From: Paracoccaceae bacterium
GTDB lineage: Bacteria; Pseudomonadota; Alphaproteobacteria; Rhodobacterales; Rhodobacteraceae
NCBI GenBank assembly: GCA_902525995.1
Contig: CABZJG010000005.1
Location: forward strand, 1-29,534
Direction: 5' to 3'
Length of the DNA: 29,534 nucleotides
Shown: positions 1-8,819 of the stretch, one piece after another
How positions within the stretch are numbered: the first letter of the stretch is position 1
How the letters are laid out: the number at the start of each line of letters is the position of its first letter
Program-made: the position numbers and the translations under genes
Notes under the pieces: model-generated
Database searches by the model: none
Told to the model about the DNA's origin: nothing
The model's input: only the letters and a program-made list of their open reading frames with translations

Positions 1-7
1 GGCAGGT

Positions 8-727
8 TTAGCCATCACTTTCAGAAAATGAAACGAGTGTTGACTTCAAAGTTTTAAAAGCTTCGGATTTAATCTGCGATACCCGGCCGGGGGATAAATC
101 AAGAACCTGGGCAATTTCATAAACGTTGAGCTCTTCGACATAATAAAGCTGCAGCACCCGGCTTTGTTGGATCGGCAGCGATTTCAGCGCGTCAACCAAA
201 GTGCTGCGCAGGGCCTTACTGTCGATCAGCCTTTCAGGTTCAATCGTCGGCGCAGCAAACACCATGGAAAACTCATCATAAACCTGGCTCAGACTTTCCG
301 AAACATTGGCCTCGAAAAGTTTTGTCCAGCTGAAATATTCTTCTGTCGAAAGGTTTAAGCCTTTGGCAATCTCTTCATCCGTTGGCGTGCGCCCAAGTTC
401 TTTGGACAGTTCAGCCTTTTTGGTATCGATCATTTGCTTGGCCTGCACCGTCGAGCGGTTCAGGTTTCCCGAGCGCCGAATTAAATCAAGGATCGACCCT
501 TTGATACGAATACTGGCATAATTTTCAAATGACGCCCCTTCAACCGAAGTGTATTTCTGTGCTGCATCCACAAGCCCTTCAAGGCCAGATTGCAGCAAAT
601 CATCAAGTTCTACAAAACTGGCAACTTTAGAATGCATCCGAAACGCAATTCTACGCACCAAACCTTCGTGCTTAAGCACAATATGTCTGACATCTAGGTC
701 TTTGTCCGTATAACTTGGATTTTTCAA
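8..727 (-). CDS. fliA: Flagellar sigma factor FliA (sigma-28)
   Basis: Alternative sigma factor that directs RNA polymerase to late flagellar promoters. The 239-aa protein has a sigma-70 region 2 (about residues 15-85, including LDDLLQSGLEGLVDAAQKY and an FENYASIRIKGSILDLIR segment), a region 3 linker with the FliA/WhiG-like ELGRTPTDEEIA stretch, and a C-terminal region 4 helix-turn-helix (about 185-235, ending in LDLSPGRVSQIKSEAFKTLK). Length matches the family. The start is a TTG that overlaps the TGA of the upstream FlhG-like gene (shared TTGA), which suggests translational coupling; a GAAGG lies 9 nt upstream, and the next in-frame Met is residue 31, inside the conserved domain. No FlgM anti-sigma factor is visible in the window. 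FliA is not universal in roseobacters, so its presence points to a flagellar system of the sigma-54/FliA hierarchy type. Confidence 0.9.
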   Translation of the reverse strand: MKNPSYTDKDLDVRHIVLKHEGLVRRIAFRMHSKVASFVELDDLLQSGLEGLVDAAQKYTSVEGASFENYASIRIKGSILDLIRRSGNLNRSTVQAKQMIDTKKAELSKELGRTPTDEEIAKGLNLSTEEYFSWTKLFEANVSESLSQVYDEFSMVFAAPTIEPERLIDSKALRSTLVDALKSLPIQQSRVLQLYYVEELNVYEIAQVLDLSPGRVSQIKSEAFKTLKSTLVSFSESDG

Positions 728-1500
728 TTAAGGGCGCCTTCGAACATTGCTTTGGGTATCTTATGAATCTTATCATCATATTTCAAATCTAACAATTCAT
801 GGGCAATATTCTGCAGCGCCATTGTTTCAAGTGTTTTGAATTTTGGATCATTTTTGAAACTTGGAACAAAGCTGATAAAACGGTAACTCAAGCCGCCAAT
901 ACTAGTGAGCAAATCGTTTAGCCGATCATATTTTTCAGCAGCTTTGTTGCCGCAAAACCCATGGTTCACCAAAATGCTAAAATTGCGGCCACCGGTTTGC
1001 TTGAGGCCGTTTTTGATAAATTGATAGGCCTCGGAGTACCGCGAGACCGTATCTTCTAAAACCACCACCAACTCATCGGGGTCTGCGCCTTTGGCCGTTG
1101 CAAATTGGCTGCACCCAAATCCGGCATCCAAAACCTTAAAATCATTGAAATATCCGCCCGTGGCAGCACCGGTAGGAGTTTGCAAAACAGCGTCTGTTGC
1201 CGGCTTCGAGCGGGGTGTAATGCGCAGCTCTGAGCGCTTTGGATTTGCGCAAAATGCATCTTGGTTGTAAAATGTTTACTCAAGGTAAAGATCATGCTCG
1301 GATAACATTTTGCCGCGTCCCAATACGGCTTTTCCCTTGTAATTTGCAGGGGCAAGCACATCATTGAAATAGCTATTTGCAACAGCGTCAATGAGTGTTG
1401 TAGGGCCGAAATAGGTTTGCAAGTGTGCCGCAAAATGCCGTGCAATGGGCGTTTTTACGGTTTGGTTCTTATCGCTGCAGAAGGCAATGGTTTTGACCAT
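724..1500 (-). pseudogene. FlhG/MinD-like ATPase gene interrupted by one in-frame TAA
   Basis: Read as one frame this is a 258-codon gene with a single internal stop: 74 codons from ATG at 1500, TAA at 1278-1276, then 183 sense codons ending at the TGA that overlaps fliA. The two parts share the same frame with no other stop between them, so this is a nonsense change and not a frameshift. FlhG proteins are membrane-associated P-loop ATPases that set flagellar number and position. The C-terminal half keeps FlhG/MinD-like features: KVLDAGFG at the Walker B position, DELVVVLEDTVSRYSEAYQFIK resembling the VVxTPEPTSITDAYALIK block, and an ILVNHG strand. The Walker A position reads DKNQTVKT rather than KGGVGKT, so nucleotide binding is doubtful even without the stop. 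AAAGGA precedes the start. It could be a recent pseudogene, a sequencing error, or a divergent non-ATPase relative; I see no good ribosome binding site for re-initiation after the stop. Confidence 0.7.
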
Positions 1501-1581
1501 CTGATCTGTCCTTTTTCGCCTGTGATTTATTGGGGTGACCCGTTCGACCCTATACGCCCTAAAAGTCGCTTGAAAACCGTA

Positions 1582-2346
1582 CTATCGGGTAAAACGTGCC
1601 ACCATATCATTGTCTGCTTGCAGCGCTTTGGACGCGGCGGAAAAGGACTGTTGGGCACTGATAAGCCCAATCAACTCCTCTGATATATCAACATTGGCAA
1701 CCTCTAAGTGGCCTGACAAAAGGGTTCCTGTCCCGCCATCTTTGGCATCAAACAGCCCGTAAAGTCCTGCCTCGGCGTTGGACACATAATACCCGTCCCC
1801 GATCTGGTTTAGAGCGCTTGGATTGTCAAAGCTGGCCAATCCAATCCGGCCAAGGTCAATCGGCGTTTTTAGACCATAGGTTCCGCGCACGTCGCCTTCC
1901 TGGCTGATATTAAACTCGGTCAGTGGGCTTCCGTTAACCTCAAAGGGTACTGTAATGGGTTGCAGTTCCTTGGTGAGAACGGGACTGCCGTCATTGGCTG
2001 TCAAAAGACCATTGCGGTCAATTTGAAAAGATCCGTTGCGGCTATAGCGCAGTGAACCATCGCCGTTGATGCTTCCTAAAATAAACATACCATGGCCATT
2101 GACCGCCACATCCGAAGACATGCCTGTTTTTTCCAACTCGGCCGGATTGTGCGAAGACCGGTTGGTGTGAACCAACGAGCCTTGACCAACAGATACTTTT
2201 GCCATGCCGCCACCGGTCAAATACACATCGCGAAATGTGGCTTCACGGCGTTTGAACGCCGTGGTGCCTGCATTGGCAATATTGTTCGATAAGACACTAA
2301 TTTTATGTGTCGAGACATTAAGCGCTGATTTGACAGTGTTGATCAT
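1582..2346 (-). CDS. Extra flagellar rod/hook family protein (FlgF/FlgG-like)
   Basis: A 254-aa protein of the flagellar axial rod/hook family, additional to the flgF and flgG genes present further along. The N-terminal signature is VLSNNIANAGTTAFKRREAT (residues about 19-38), the central FlgE/F/G domain has VAVNGHGMFILG and LRYSRNGSFQIDRNGLL, and the C-terminal signature is LEVANVDISEELIGLISAQQ followed by the usual AASKALQADNDMV. Such proteins are exported by the flagellar secretion system and pack through coiled coils made of their two termini. An AGG about 7 nt upstream supports the ATG at 2346. It has its own sigma-54-type promoter and lies directly before the FlhG-like and fliA genes. 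Which part of the rod or hook it builds cannot be told from sequence; it may be a second FlgF. Confidence 0.85.
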   Translation of the reverse strand: MINTVKSALNVSTHKISVLSNNIANAGTTAFKRREATFRDVYLTGGGMAKVSVGQGSLVHTNRSSHNPAELEKTGMSSDVAVNGHGMFILGSINGDGSLRYSRNGSFQIDRNGLLTANDGSPVLTKELQPITVPFEVNGSPLTEFNISQEGDVRGTYGLKTPIDLGRIGLASFDNPSALNQIGDGYYVSNAEAGLYGLFDAKDGGTGTLLSGHLEVANVDISEELIGLISAQQSFSAASKALQADNDMVARFTR

Positions 2347-2377
2347 GCTAAACCTATTTATTTTCTATAAGATAGTT

Positions 2378-2393
2378 TGCAGGTTTCGTGCCA
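2378..2393 (-). promoter_or_regulatory. Sigma-54 (-24/-12) promoter of the extra rod/hook gene
   Basis: On the minus strand the site reads TGGCACGAAACCTGCA, with GG and GC separated by exactly 10 nt, a near-perfect match to the RpoN consensus TGGCACG-N4-TTGCW. The -12 GC is about 33 nt upstream of the ATG at 2346, which leaves a leader of roughly 20 nt. Confidence 0.75.
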
Positions 2394-2437
2394 AAATTCG
2401 CCAAGTTGGTGATCATAACGACTTTCCAAGCAAAAAT

Positions 2438-3172
2438 TTACTGAAGGCTTGGCACCAAAGGCGCAACGCGAAACTCCCTGATATCTGTAAAAGCTGGGGC
2501 GCTCATGGCAGTGCCCGCAAATAACAGTGATCCTTGCGGGACAACCCAGATTAACGAGCCTTTATCGCGCGCAGTTGTTTGCATTATGCCAAATACGCCT
2601 TGATTAGCTGAGGCCATCAGAGGCTGGCTTAGCTGGCGCAAATCGGGCTCTGCCATATCGCGGAACTTCGCATAATAGACGGAGTTGAATTTTGGATTTC
2701 TTGAATGATAATACTTAACCGTTTTTTCCCAAGACTCGGTTTCGCGATACAATTGTTCAAGATATTTGGCCGCGTAAGAGACATTTTCAAATGGCGACAG
2801 CATGGCCTCAATGGAATTGAAATATCGGGCATGCCAATGGATATTAAGCTGCATGCAACCGACATCGATATTCTTTTTGCCAGCTGCCATTAACTTATTG
2901 AGTTTTTGTGCTGCACCGGATTTGGACGCAAAAAAATATCCGGCGCCAGAATTGTTCAAGGTCCAAGGCCAACTCACCATTTGATCTTGGACTCTGCGAC
3001 CAGACTCCAAGCGCGCAATTTTAAAAAGGATTGATTTGGGCACAAAAGTGGATTTCGCAACTGTGTTAATGCTCTGGTCACAGAGCCGCATATCAAGGCT
3101 TTGCGCCGCAGCCGCGCCGCTGAACAGCATCAGTGCAATGCACACATAAATTGCAGAGTAAATCCGTTGCAT
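2438..3172 (-). CDS. Periplasmic lytic transglycosylase, SLT family (SltF-like)
   Basis: A 244-aa exported peptidoglycan lytic transglycosylase with a signal peptide (about residues 1-23, ending AAAAQ). The family-1 SLT fold is recognisable from IARLESGRR, in which Glu56 is the likely catalytic acid, GCMQLNIHWHARYF (the GxMQxN-type motif) and NVSYAAKYLEQLY. About 70 residues beyond the core have no recognised domain and end with a hydrophobic stretch. In Rhodobacter sphaeroides the FlgJ muramidase domain is missing and a separate enzyme, SltF, opens the wall for rod assembly. Here FlgJ is also only a short rod-binding protein and this gene lies just after flgL, so the same role is inferred. 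The sequence AGGGG about 5 nt before the ATG supports the start. Confidence 0.8.
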   Translation of the reverse strand: MQRIYSAIYVCIALMLFSGAAAAQSLDMRLCDQSINTVAKSTFVPKSILFKIARLESGRRVQDQMVSWPWTLNNSGAGYFFASKSGAAQKLNKLMAAGKKNIDVGCMQLNIHWHARYFNSIEAMLSPFENVSYAAKYLEQLYRETESWEKTVKYYHSRNPKFNSVYYAKFRDMAEPDLRQLSQPLMASANQGVFGIMQTTARDKGSLIWVVPQGSLLFAGTAMSAPAFTDIREFRVAPLVPSLQ

Positions 3173-3195
3173 AAAGGCCCCTTTAGACCTTGAAT

Positions 3196-3211
3196 TGCAA
3201 AAACCAGACCA
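3196..3211 (-). promoter_or_regulatory. Possible sigma-54 promoter of the transglycosylase gene
   Basis: The minus strand reads TGGTCTGGTTTTTGCA, with the diagnostic GG and GC separated by 10 nt and a good TTGCA at -12, but the -24 half (TGGTCTG) departs from TGGCACG. It ends about 24 nt before the ATG. This is weaker than the other three sites; read-through from flgL is the alternative. Confidence 0.4.
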
Positions 3212-3232
3212 TGTTCAGCTGCTCTGTAAATT

Positions 3233-4516
3233 TTACCGTAGGAAATCAAAAAGAGTTTGATTGTTGACCGTTGAATAGGTCTGCCGTGCAGCATCGCGGG
3301 TCACCAAAATGGATTGCAGCTCGGTGATCAACGTTTCAATGTCAGCGTCCCGCAGTTTGCCAATTTCGGATTTGATCGAAATGCTTCGCTGCACCAAAAC
3401 GTCCTGTTGGCTTTCGGCATTGTTCAAACGCGCACCAGCTGTTGTGCGCGATAATCCTATCGAGCTCACCAATGCTTTTAATCCAGTACCTTGCGCACCT
3501 AGACCCTGAATGGTGTCGCTCAGCTTGGCGACAACGGTGGTTCCATCCGAGGCAAGAACATCAATGTAGTTTTTAGGATCACTTTGTGCGACCAGATAGC
3601 CTTCAATCGAAATATCCGACAGCTCAATTTTCCCCGAAGCGCTACTTGACGTGGCCGCCAACGTCAGCATGCCGGAAGAGGAAACAGTGGCCGTCACCCC
3701 GACACCGCTATTGGTAATAGCTGTTGCCAGCTCGCTAACAGAGTCTGAATTGACAGATGCGGATATTGTTGCCACCCCATCAGGTCCCGTCAGTTGAAAC
3801 GACCACATCTGAGGTTCGCGGCTTGCATGCAGTTTCAAATTGATCCCGGTGCTTACATTTGTGGTGCTATATTCTTGCGCAAATGAAGTTTTGGTCGCCA
3901 GCGCATTGGAAAAACTGCTCATGATTTCAAAGATGCTTTTGATGTCCGTGCCATCTTCAACCTGCATAAAGACGTTCGCGCCATTAATACTTGTCGGCAG
4001 TTTAATATTTTCCGAAGCACTGAGCGAGTGTTCACCGCCGTCTCCACGATACATCACTGTGCCATCACTCTTTACAAGAAACGGGTTTTGCTCTGTTGAA
4101 AATCCACCGAACAAGGCATCTCCCGAGCTATCGGTCGCATTTGCCAATCCAAGAATTGTTTCTCTCATTTGATCGACTTCGATGACGGCCGCATACCGCT
4201 CGCTGTCGGTGACCGTATCTGTATTCATCGCCACAAATAACTCTGATAAGCGAGTGGCAAGATTGCCTGCGGTTTCCAATGTTGAATCCACCAATGTCAG
4301 CCGATCTGAGGCTTTGGCGATATTGTCCTGATACTGCTCTATTCTGGTTTCGATTTCTCTGCGTGCTGAAAGCTTGACCGCATCAAGCGGCTGATCAGAA
4401 GCTTGAGGAATACGCGATCCCGTGGAAATCTGCGTTTGCAGGTTTTGCAACCTTTCTTCGATTACTTTGAACTGATCGAGCATTTGTGTGGCGAATAATT
4501 TGCTAGAAATCGTCAT
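3233..4516 (-). CDS. flgL: Hook-associated protein 3 (hook-filament junction) FlgL
   Basis: A 427-aa flagellin-superfamily protein that forms, with FlgK, the junction between hook and filament. The N-terminal D0/D1 helices are clear (LQNLQTQISTGSRIPQASD, about residues 23-41, then a long coiled coil to about residue 130), as is the C-terminal D1/D0 helix (about 365-427, with NAESQQDVLVQRSISIKSEI and ending QTLFDFLR). The middle holds a beta-rich insert with a hook-IN-like segment (ELATAITNSGVGVTATVSSS). Length is within the normal FlgL range, unlike the neighbouring FlgK. The ribosome binding site GAGGGT overlaps the end of flgK, so translation is probably coupled. It is the last gene of the flgG-L run. 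Confidence 0.88.
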   Translation of the reverse strand: MTISSKLFATQMLDQFKVIEERLQNLQTQISTGSRIPQASDQPLDAVKLSARREIETRIEQYQDNIAKASDRLTLVDSTLETAGNLATRLSELFVAMNTDTVTDSERYAAVIEVDQMRETILGLANATDSSGDALFGGFSTEQNPFLVKSDGTVMYRGDGGEHSLSASENIKLPTSINGANVFMQVEDGTDIKSIFEIMSSFSNALATKTSFAQEYSTTNVSTGINLKLHASREPQMWSFQLTGPDGVATISASVNSDSVSELATAITNSGVGVTATVSSSGMLTLAATSSSASGKIELSDISIEGYLVAQSDPKNYIDVLASDGTTVVAKLSDTIQGLGAQGTGLKALVSSIGLSRTTAGARLNNAESQQDVLVQRSISIKSEIGKLRDADIETLITELQSILVTRDAARQTYSTVNNQTLFDFLR

Positions 4517-4523
4517 TTTACCC

Positions 4524-7500
4524 TCACATTATGTTGACCAGCGTATCGAACATTTCACGCGCTGATTGTAGAATTTGTGCCGCTGCCTTATAGGCTTGCT
4601 GCTGCTCTAAAAGCTTGCCTGCCTCTTCATCAAGATTGACCCCTGAAAGTTCATCTTCTGTGGCCACTGCTGCATCTCGTAGCGAGGTTGCAGATTTTTC
4701 AATCAAACGCGCGGACTCAAGCTGCGAGCCAACCGCAAGTGCTATCGCGCGAAAATCATCCTGAAAACTGGGCCGGTCCGGCGTGCGCGTGGCAAGATCA
4801 ATCATGGCTTCCATGTTGCGGCCATCACCCGCGTTTGAGCGGTTAAGGCTGACATCGAAATAATCCCCGTCGTCCCCAAAGCCAGCCAATTCGAACCGGA
4901 AATTATCAACTTCAAATTCGGCAACACCGCTTGAATATCTGGTGGCGATAGAATCTCCGGTCAAATGATCAAAAAGCTCGATTTTACCAAGGTTTGCATC
5001 AATCACCTTGACCCGGAACTCTTTAAACTCTTCGCGCGCTTGGTTGGCTTCGGCAGAGGGCATATCATAACTTGAAGCCAGTCTTTTTGCACCGCTCTCT
5101 TCGAGAAGAATTATAAAGTCTTCGTCAGGCAAGCCACTCATTGACAGAACTTGACCGGGCAAATCGTCAATCTCTAAGCTGACATTCGCAGGATCATTGC
5201 CGGTGGATATGGCGCGAAAACCGGTGTCATTGACTTCAAAATCCAAGTCCGTTGCTTGAATGCCAAGTTTTGCCGCGTCAGCACTTGGAACCACCTTGAT
5301 ACCGCCATCAGAAAGCGCTGCGGTCAAAGACAGCAGCGGCGTGTTTGCCGATGAATCAAAGGTTAAAGGTCCGGTGGTTACGGCACCATCAACAGGTGAT
5401 ACAAATTTCAGCTTCGCATTGTTGGATGAAAAAGTGTAATTAGCACCGCTTCTGCTGGCAGTTACCGTTACAGTGGTTGATCCCACCAGCACGCTAAAAC
5501 TTTCACTTGCCCCATCTGCCAAACTAAAGTCTTTGCCTTGCAACAAAGCCATTGAACCACTGCTGGTAGTGGCAAGACCGAACTCGGCCGCATCCGTATC
5601 ATTTAGCACTTCAATGCTATGACCGCTCATCACGCCTCCGGGGGCAGATAAAGACACGGTATATGTGGTTGGCGATCCGTTATTTTCTGCCAGACTGGCG
5701 ATCAAGCGTTGTTGTTCAGGTCCCGACACAACCATTTCACCGCCAGTATAGGTCACCGTATAGGTCAAACTGCCCACTTTGACCGACATCGAACTGCCGT
5801 CAGCCGGTTTCTGGCTGATCGCGGCACCGTTCAGAGTTGGCTTGACCGCATCTTCACGCACCATGGCGACCAGTTGTTTGGAAATGCTGGCAATGCTGTA
5901 ATCTTCAAAATCTTTGCTCTTCAGCTCTTTAGCAAGCGTTGCACCATTATTCACCGGCACTGATAGTTTGAAAGTGTTGTTTGACGCATTCAACCGCATG
6001 CCATTGGGGCTTGCTTGGGGTGCCAAATGCTCTGGTGCGATTTTAATCGCATAGTCCGTAATCGTACCTGCCTCGGCAAAGGTTTTTGAGGCCCCGCCTC
6101 CCCGTGTGGAAAGGTTTCCCGAACTTTGTACCTGACCATTACTGGATGTGACTTTAAAGCCGCGCGGGGATTGAAAGCTCAGGCTGCCGATCACTTTTGT
6201 TGACTGATTAAGGGCTACGTCTGATGTCAGCAGTTTGTTGTAGTTATGATCAAGCGAATTGACCTCTAGCGCACTGCCAGAGGCATTTGTGAGGCTAATA
6301 TCCAATCCCTCCGCCTGGGTAAGGATCAACCGCGTACCATCGGCTGACACCTCTGCTGAAATACCGGTCTGTGCCTGCCTTTGGTTGATCTGTGTCACCA
6401 GCGGGGACAGATCACTGGATTGGTATGTCGCGGAAAAACCGATCTCCGTACTATCGGGCGTCACCAGTGAAAATGAAACCGTGCCCGAAGCGGCCGCACT
6501 GCTTGCCAATTCAAGCGAAGCCATTGTTTTGGCGTCGGCGACAATGCCGTATTGCGCCAAGCCAGTATTCACCGCCGCGGCAACTGATTTCATGCTCAGA
6601 CCGGATTGCAACGCAACATCTTGGGTCATCAACCCATCTGTGGTTTCAAATTTCAGAGTTTGGGCCAGCATTCCGTTTAAAGCCGGGTTTTGAGCCACCA
6701 GTTTTGTTAGATCATTGGCCATCAATTGCGAAGCCGCTGTTTCAATCGCCGCATAGCCGCCGGGGATCAAATTGTTGATCTGGGCACCGCGATACCCGAC
6801 CCCGCCGATCGCATTCAGGTAATCGGCCCGATAACTCGCGTTGCGATCAAATCCGTTTTCCTCGGTAATAAAGGAGTTGGCCTCACCGCTGCTGAGTGGC
6901 AAGCCCGAGATTTGCCGCCCCTCTCGCGTAAAAACACGAAAGCCAGATGCGGCTTCTTGTTGAGTGATGGTCGCAGCTGTTGTATCGGCAGATGACCCCG
7001 AAGTAACGGTCACTGCGCCCGACGTAAATTCGGCCTGACCAACAATTTTAATGCCGCCATCAAACCCCGATGCAAACAGGCCAAGGTCATTAAGGCTAAT
7101 TCCCGTCCCAGACCCCGAAGCCCCGGTTCGGGATGCTGTTAAAGTCCCCGCGTTTAGATATTCGGCAAGTTGTTGGGTATCACTCAATCTTCCGACAACG
7201 TCGCTTTGAGCGCTTTCGGGAAAACTATAGGTGTTGCCACCCAGCGTAAACTCAAAGCCGCTCAGGCCCTCAATTGAATTGAAGTTTAAATTAACCACCG
7301 AGTCCTGACCAAAAGAGGCCAGTTGAAATGTATCGGTCCCGGCTGGGATATATCCGACTGATCCACCCTTTAAAAACTCTGTATATGAAATCGGCGAGAT
7401 TGAATCGATTGTCAAATCAACCATTGGTTCAAGATTTAAAGGCTTCATTTCCTGCGGTTTTGCCACCAGAACAGAGGATCCGGTATTTGCACTATTGGGG

Positions 7501-8807
7501 GTTACAATGAAATTTGAAGCCGCCGCAATCTCTCGGCCGTTTTTGAGCAAAAACTGCATCCGGGAGGCTTCGCCGCTGGTGGCCTGCATCGCAAAGCTAT
7601 CGCCCTCTCGTGCACGGGTGTCCACTTGTATGATCACACCGCCCAAATCAATTTGCGATCGACCTGAGGCCAGAAGTTTGTTGTTTAAATCATAAGCATT
7701 CCAGGATGCGGTAGCCGCACTGTACCGAAAAGTTGCATTCGGCACTTGGTCGATTTTACCCGGCACCTCGAGAATATTGATATCCAATGGTTGGCTATTG
7801 GTTTTCGCTTGCTCGAGCCTAAAGGCGCGCGCTGTAAACAGCTCTTTGCCCAGTTCCCCATCAAAATCGATGCCAGATGTATGGGCTGCGTTGATCTCAG
7901 AGATAAACCGGTTGCTTAGGGCATCCAACTGGGTTTGCGTACCTTGGATCACCAAAAGTGCATTAGACAGTCCTTTCATGGATCCGTCGTCAAGACTTTT
8001 AACGATGGTTTTGGCACCAAGCCGATAGACCACCCCATCGGTTTCACTATGAACGGGTTTTAACGTGTAAGAGGTCTCCCCCTCCAAAATTTGTGGACCG
8101 CTTGCATGCGAGCCAAGCCTGACGTCCACATCGTAGCGCGGACCAAAAGTTGTTGTAATTCTTACTCTTTTTGAAATTTCGGTGATCAATCGATCACGCT
8201 CGTCAAGCAAGGCATTGGGCGGTGCAGCACCAATGTTTGAGGACCGAAGACGCCCGTTAACCACACCCAGAGAATCAATCAAGCGGTTCACTTCATCCGC
8301 TTCTTGATCAATTGTCCCAGCAAATTGATATTCTAAGTCGCTCAGCACTTGCGCAGTGACGTTAAATGCATTCGCCAGCGAATTGCCCTGTTCAAGCGCC
8401 GCCGCGCGGGGTGCCAAATCGCCTGGATTTGCGGCGATATCAGACATTTTACTGAAAAAGTCCGAAAGCTGCTGTGACAGATCGCCTTCGCCCGGTAAAA
8501 TTAAATTTTCAAGCCGTTCCATCGCGGCAGAAAATTCGGTGGCGGATTGGAAGCGGCTTTCCGCCATGTTTGTGCTGCTGGCCAGAAAACTGTTATAGGC
8601 ACGGCGCACTGTGCCCAAGCTGACACCCAAACCCACCTGCGCCGCAATGGATGTCAATTCGCTTTGAGATCCCGAAACCTCTTTGAGGCTGGCATCGCGC
8701 TTGCGATAGCCATCCGTATTCACATTGGCAATGTTTTGACCCGTGACATTAAGAGCCTGCCGCTGGGCATTAACCGCGCTTTTTCCTATTTCGAATAAGC
8801 TTGCCAA
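4524..8807 (-). CDS. flgK: Giant hook-associated protein 1 FlgK
   Basis: FlgK caps the hook and, with FlgL, connects it to the filament. The termini are canonical: residues 1-40 contain ALNVTGQNIANVNTDGYRKRD, and the last 45 residues contain SGVNLDEEAGKLLEQQQAYK and end FDTLVNIM. FlgK usually has about 450-700 residues; this one has 1427. The extra length lies between the D1 helices, as a long Ser/Thr/Gly/Asp-rich beta-type region (about 400-1290). Several stretches there look like hook-IN-type units with the pattern V-S-A-D-G-T-x-L-x-L-T, for example around residues 830-850. The gene is intact over 4.3 kb. It lies 12 nt after flgJ and its stop overlaps the flgL ribosome binding site, so it belongs to the flgG-L operon. 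The expanded part presumably forms surface-exposed outer domains; that is inference. Confidence 0.9.
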   Translation of the reverse strand: MASLFEIGKSAVNAQRQALNVTGQNIANVNTDGYRKRDASLKEVSGSQSELTSIAAQVGLGVSLGTVRRAYNSFLASSTNMAESRFQSATEFSAAMERLENLILPGEGDLSQQLSDFFSKMSDIAANPGDLAPRAAALEQGNSLANAFNVTAQVLSDLEYQFAGTIDQEADEVNRLIDSLGVVNGRLRSSNIGAAPPNALLDERDRLITEISKRVRITTTFGPRYDVDVRLGSHASGPQILEGETSYTLKPVHSETDGVVYRLGAKTIVKSLDDGSMKGLSNALLVIQGTQTQLDALSNRFISEINAAHTSGIDFDGELGKELFTARAFRLEQAKTNSQPLDINILEVPGKIDQVPNATFRYSAATASWNAYDLNNKLLASGRSQIDLGGVIIQVDTRAREGDSFAMQATSGEASRMQFLLKNGREIAAASNFIVTPNSANTGSSVLVAKPQEMKPLNLEPMVDLTIDSISPISYTEFLKGGSVGYIPAGTDTFQLASFGQDSVVNLNFNSIEGLSGFEFTLGGNTYSFPESAQSDVVGRLSDTQQLAEYLNAGTLTASRTGASGSGTGISLNDLGLFASGFDGGIKIVGQAEFTSGAVTVTSGSSADTTAATITQQEAASGFRVFTREGRQISGLPLSSGEANSFITEENGFDRNASYRADYLNAIGGVGYRGAQINNLIPGGYAAIETAASQLMANDLTKLVAQNPALNGMLAQTLKFETTDGLMTQDVALQSGLSMKSVAAAVNTGLAQYGIVADAKTMASLELASSAAASGTVSFSLVTPDSTEIGFSATYQSSDLSPLVTQINQRQAQTGISAEVSADGTRLILTQAEGLDISLTNASGSALEVNSLDHNYNKLLTSDVALNQSTKVIGSLSFQSPRGFKVTSSNGQVQSSGNLSTRGGGASKTFAEAGTITDYAIKIAPEHLAPQASPNGMRLNASNNTFKLSVPVNNGATLAKELKSKDFEDYSIASISKQLVAMVREDAVKPTLNGAAISQKPADGSSMSVKVGSLTYTVTYTGGEMVVSGPEQQRLIASLAENNGSPTTYTVSLSAPGGVMSGHSIEVLNDTDAAEFGLATTSSGSMALLQGKDFSLADGASESFSVLVGSTTVTVTASRSGANYTFSSNNAKLKFVSPVDGAVTTGPLTFDSSANTPLLSLTAALSDGGIKVVPSADAAKLGIQATDLDFEVNDTGFRAISTGNDPANVSLEIDDLPGQVLSMSGLPDEDFIILLEESGAKRLASSYDMPSAEANQAREEFKEFRVKVIDANLGKIELFDHLTGDSIATRYSSGVAEFEVDNFRFELAGFGDDGDYFDVSLNRSNAGDGRNMEAMIDLATRTPDRPSFQDDFRAIALAVGSQLESARLIEKSATSLRDAAVATEDELSGVNLDEEAGKLLEQQQAYKAAAQILQSAREMFDTLVNIM

Positions 8808-8819
8808 AGTATTGCCCCG

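Noticed and set aside
1056..1445. A 129-codon minus-strand frame overlapping the FlhG-like gene
   Set aside because: It lies in another frame, has an implausible Met/Trp/Cys/His-rich composition, and the motif-bearing frame with the single stop explains the region better.
6259..6778. Overlapping plus-strand frames of 128-144 codons inside flgK (and similar ones inside flgE and flgI)
   Set aside because: They are antisense to long intact flagellar genes, lack binding sites and show no domain features.
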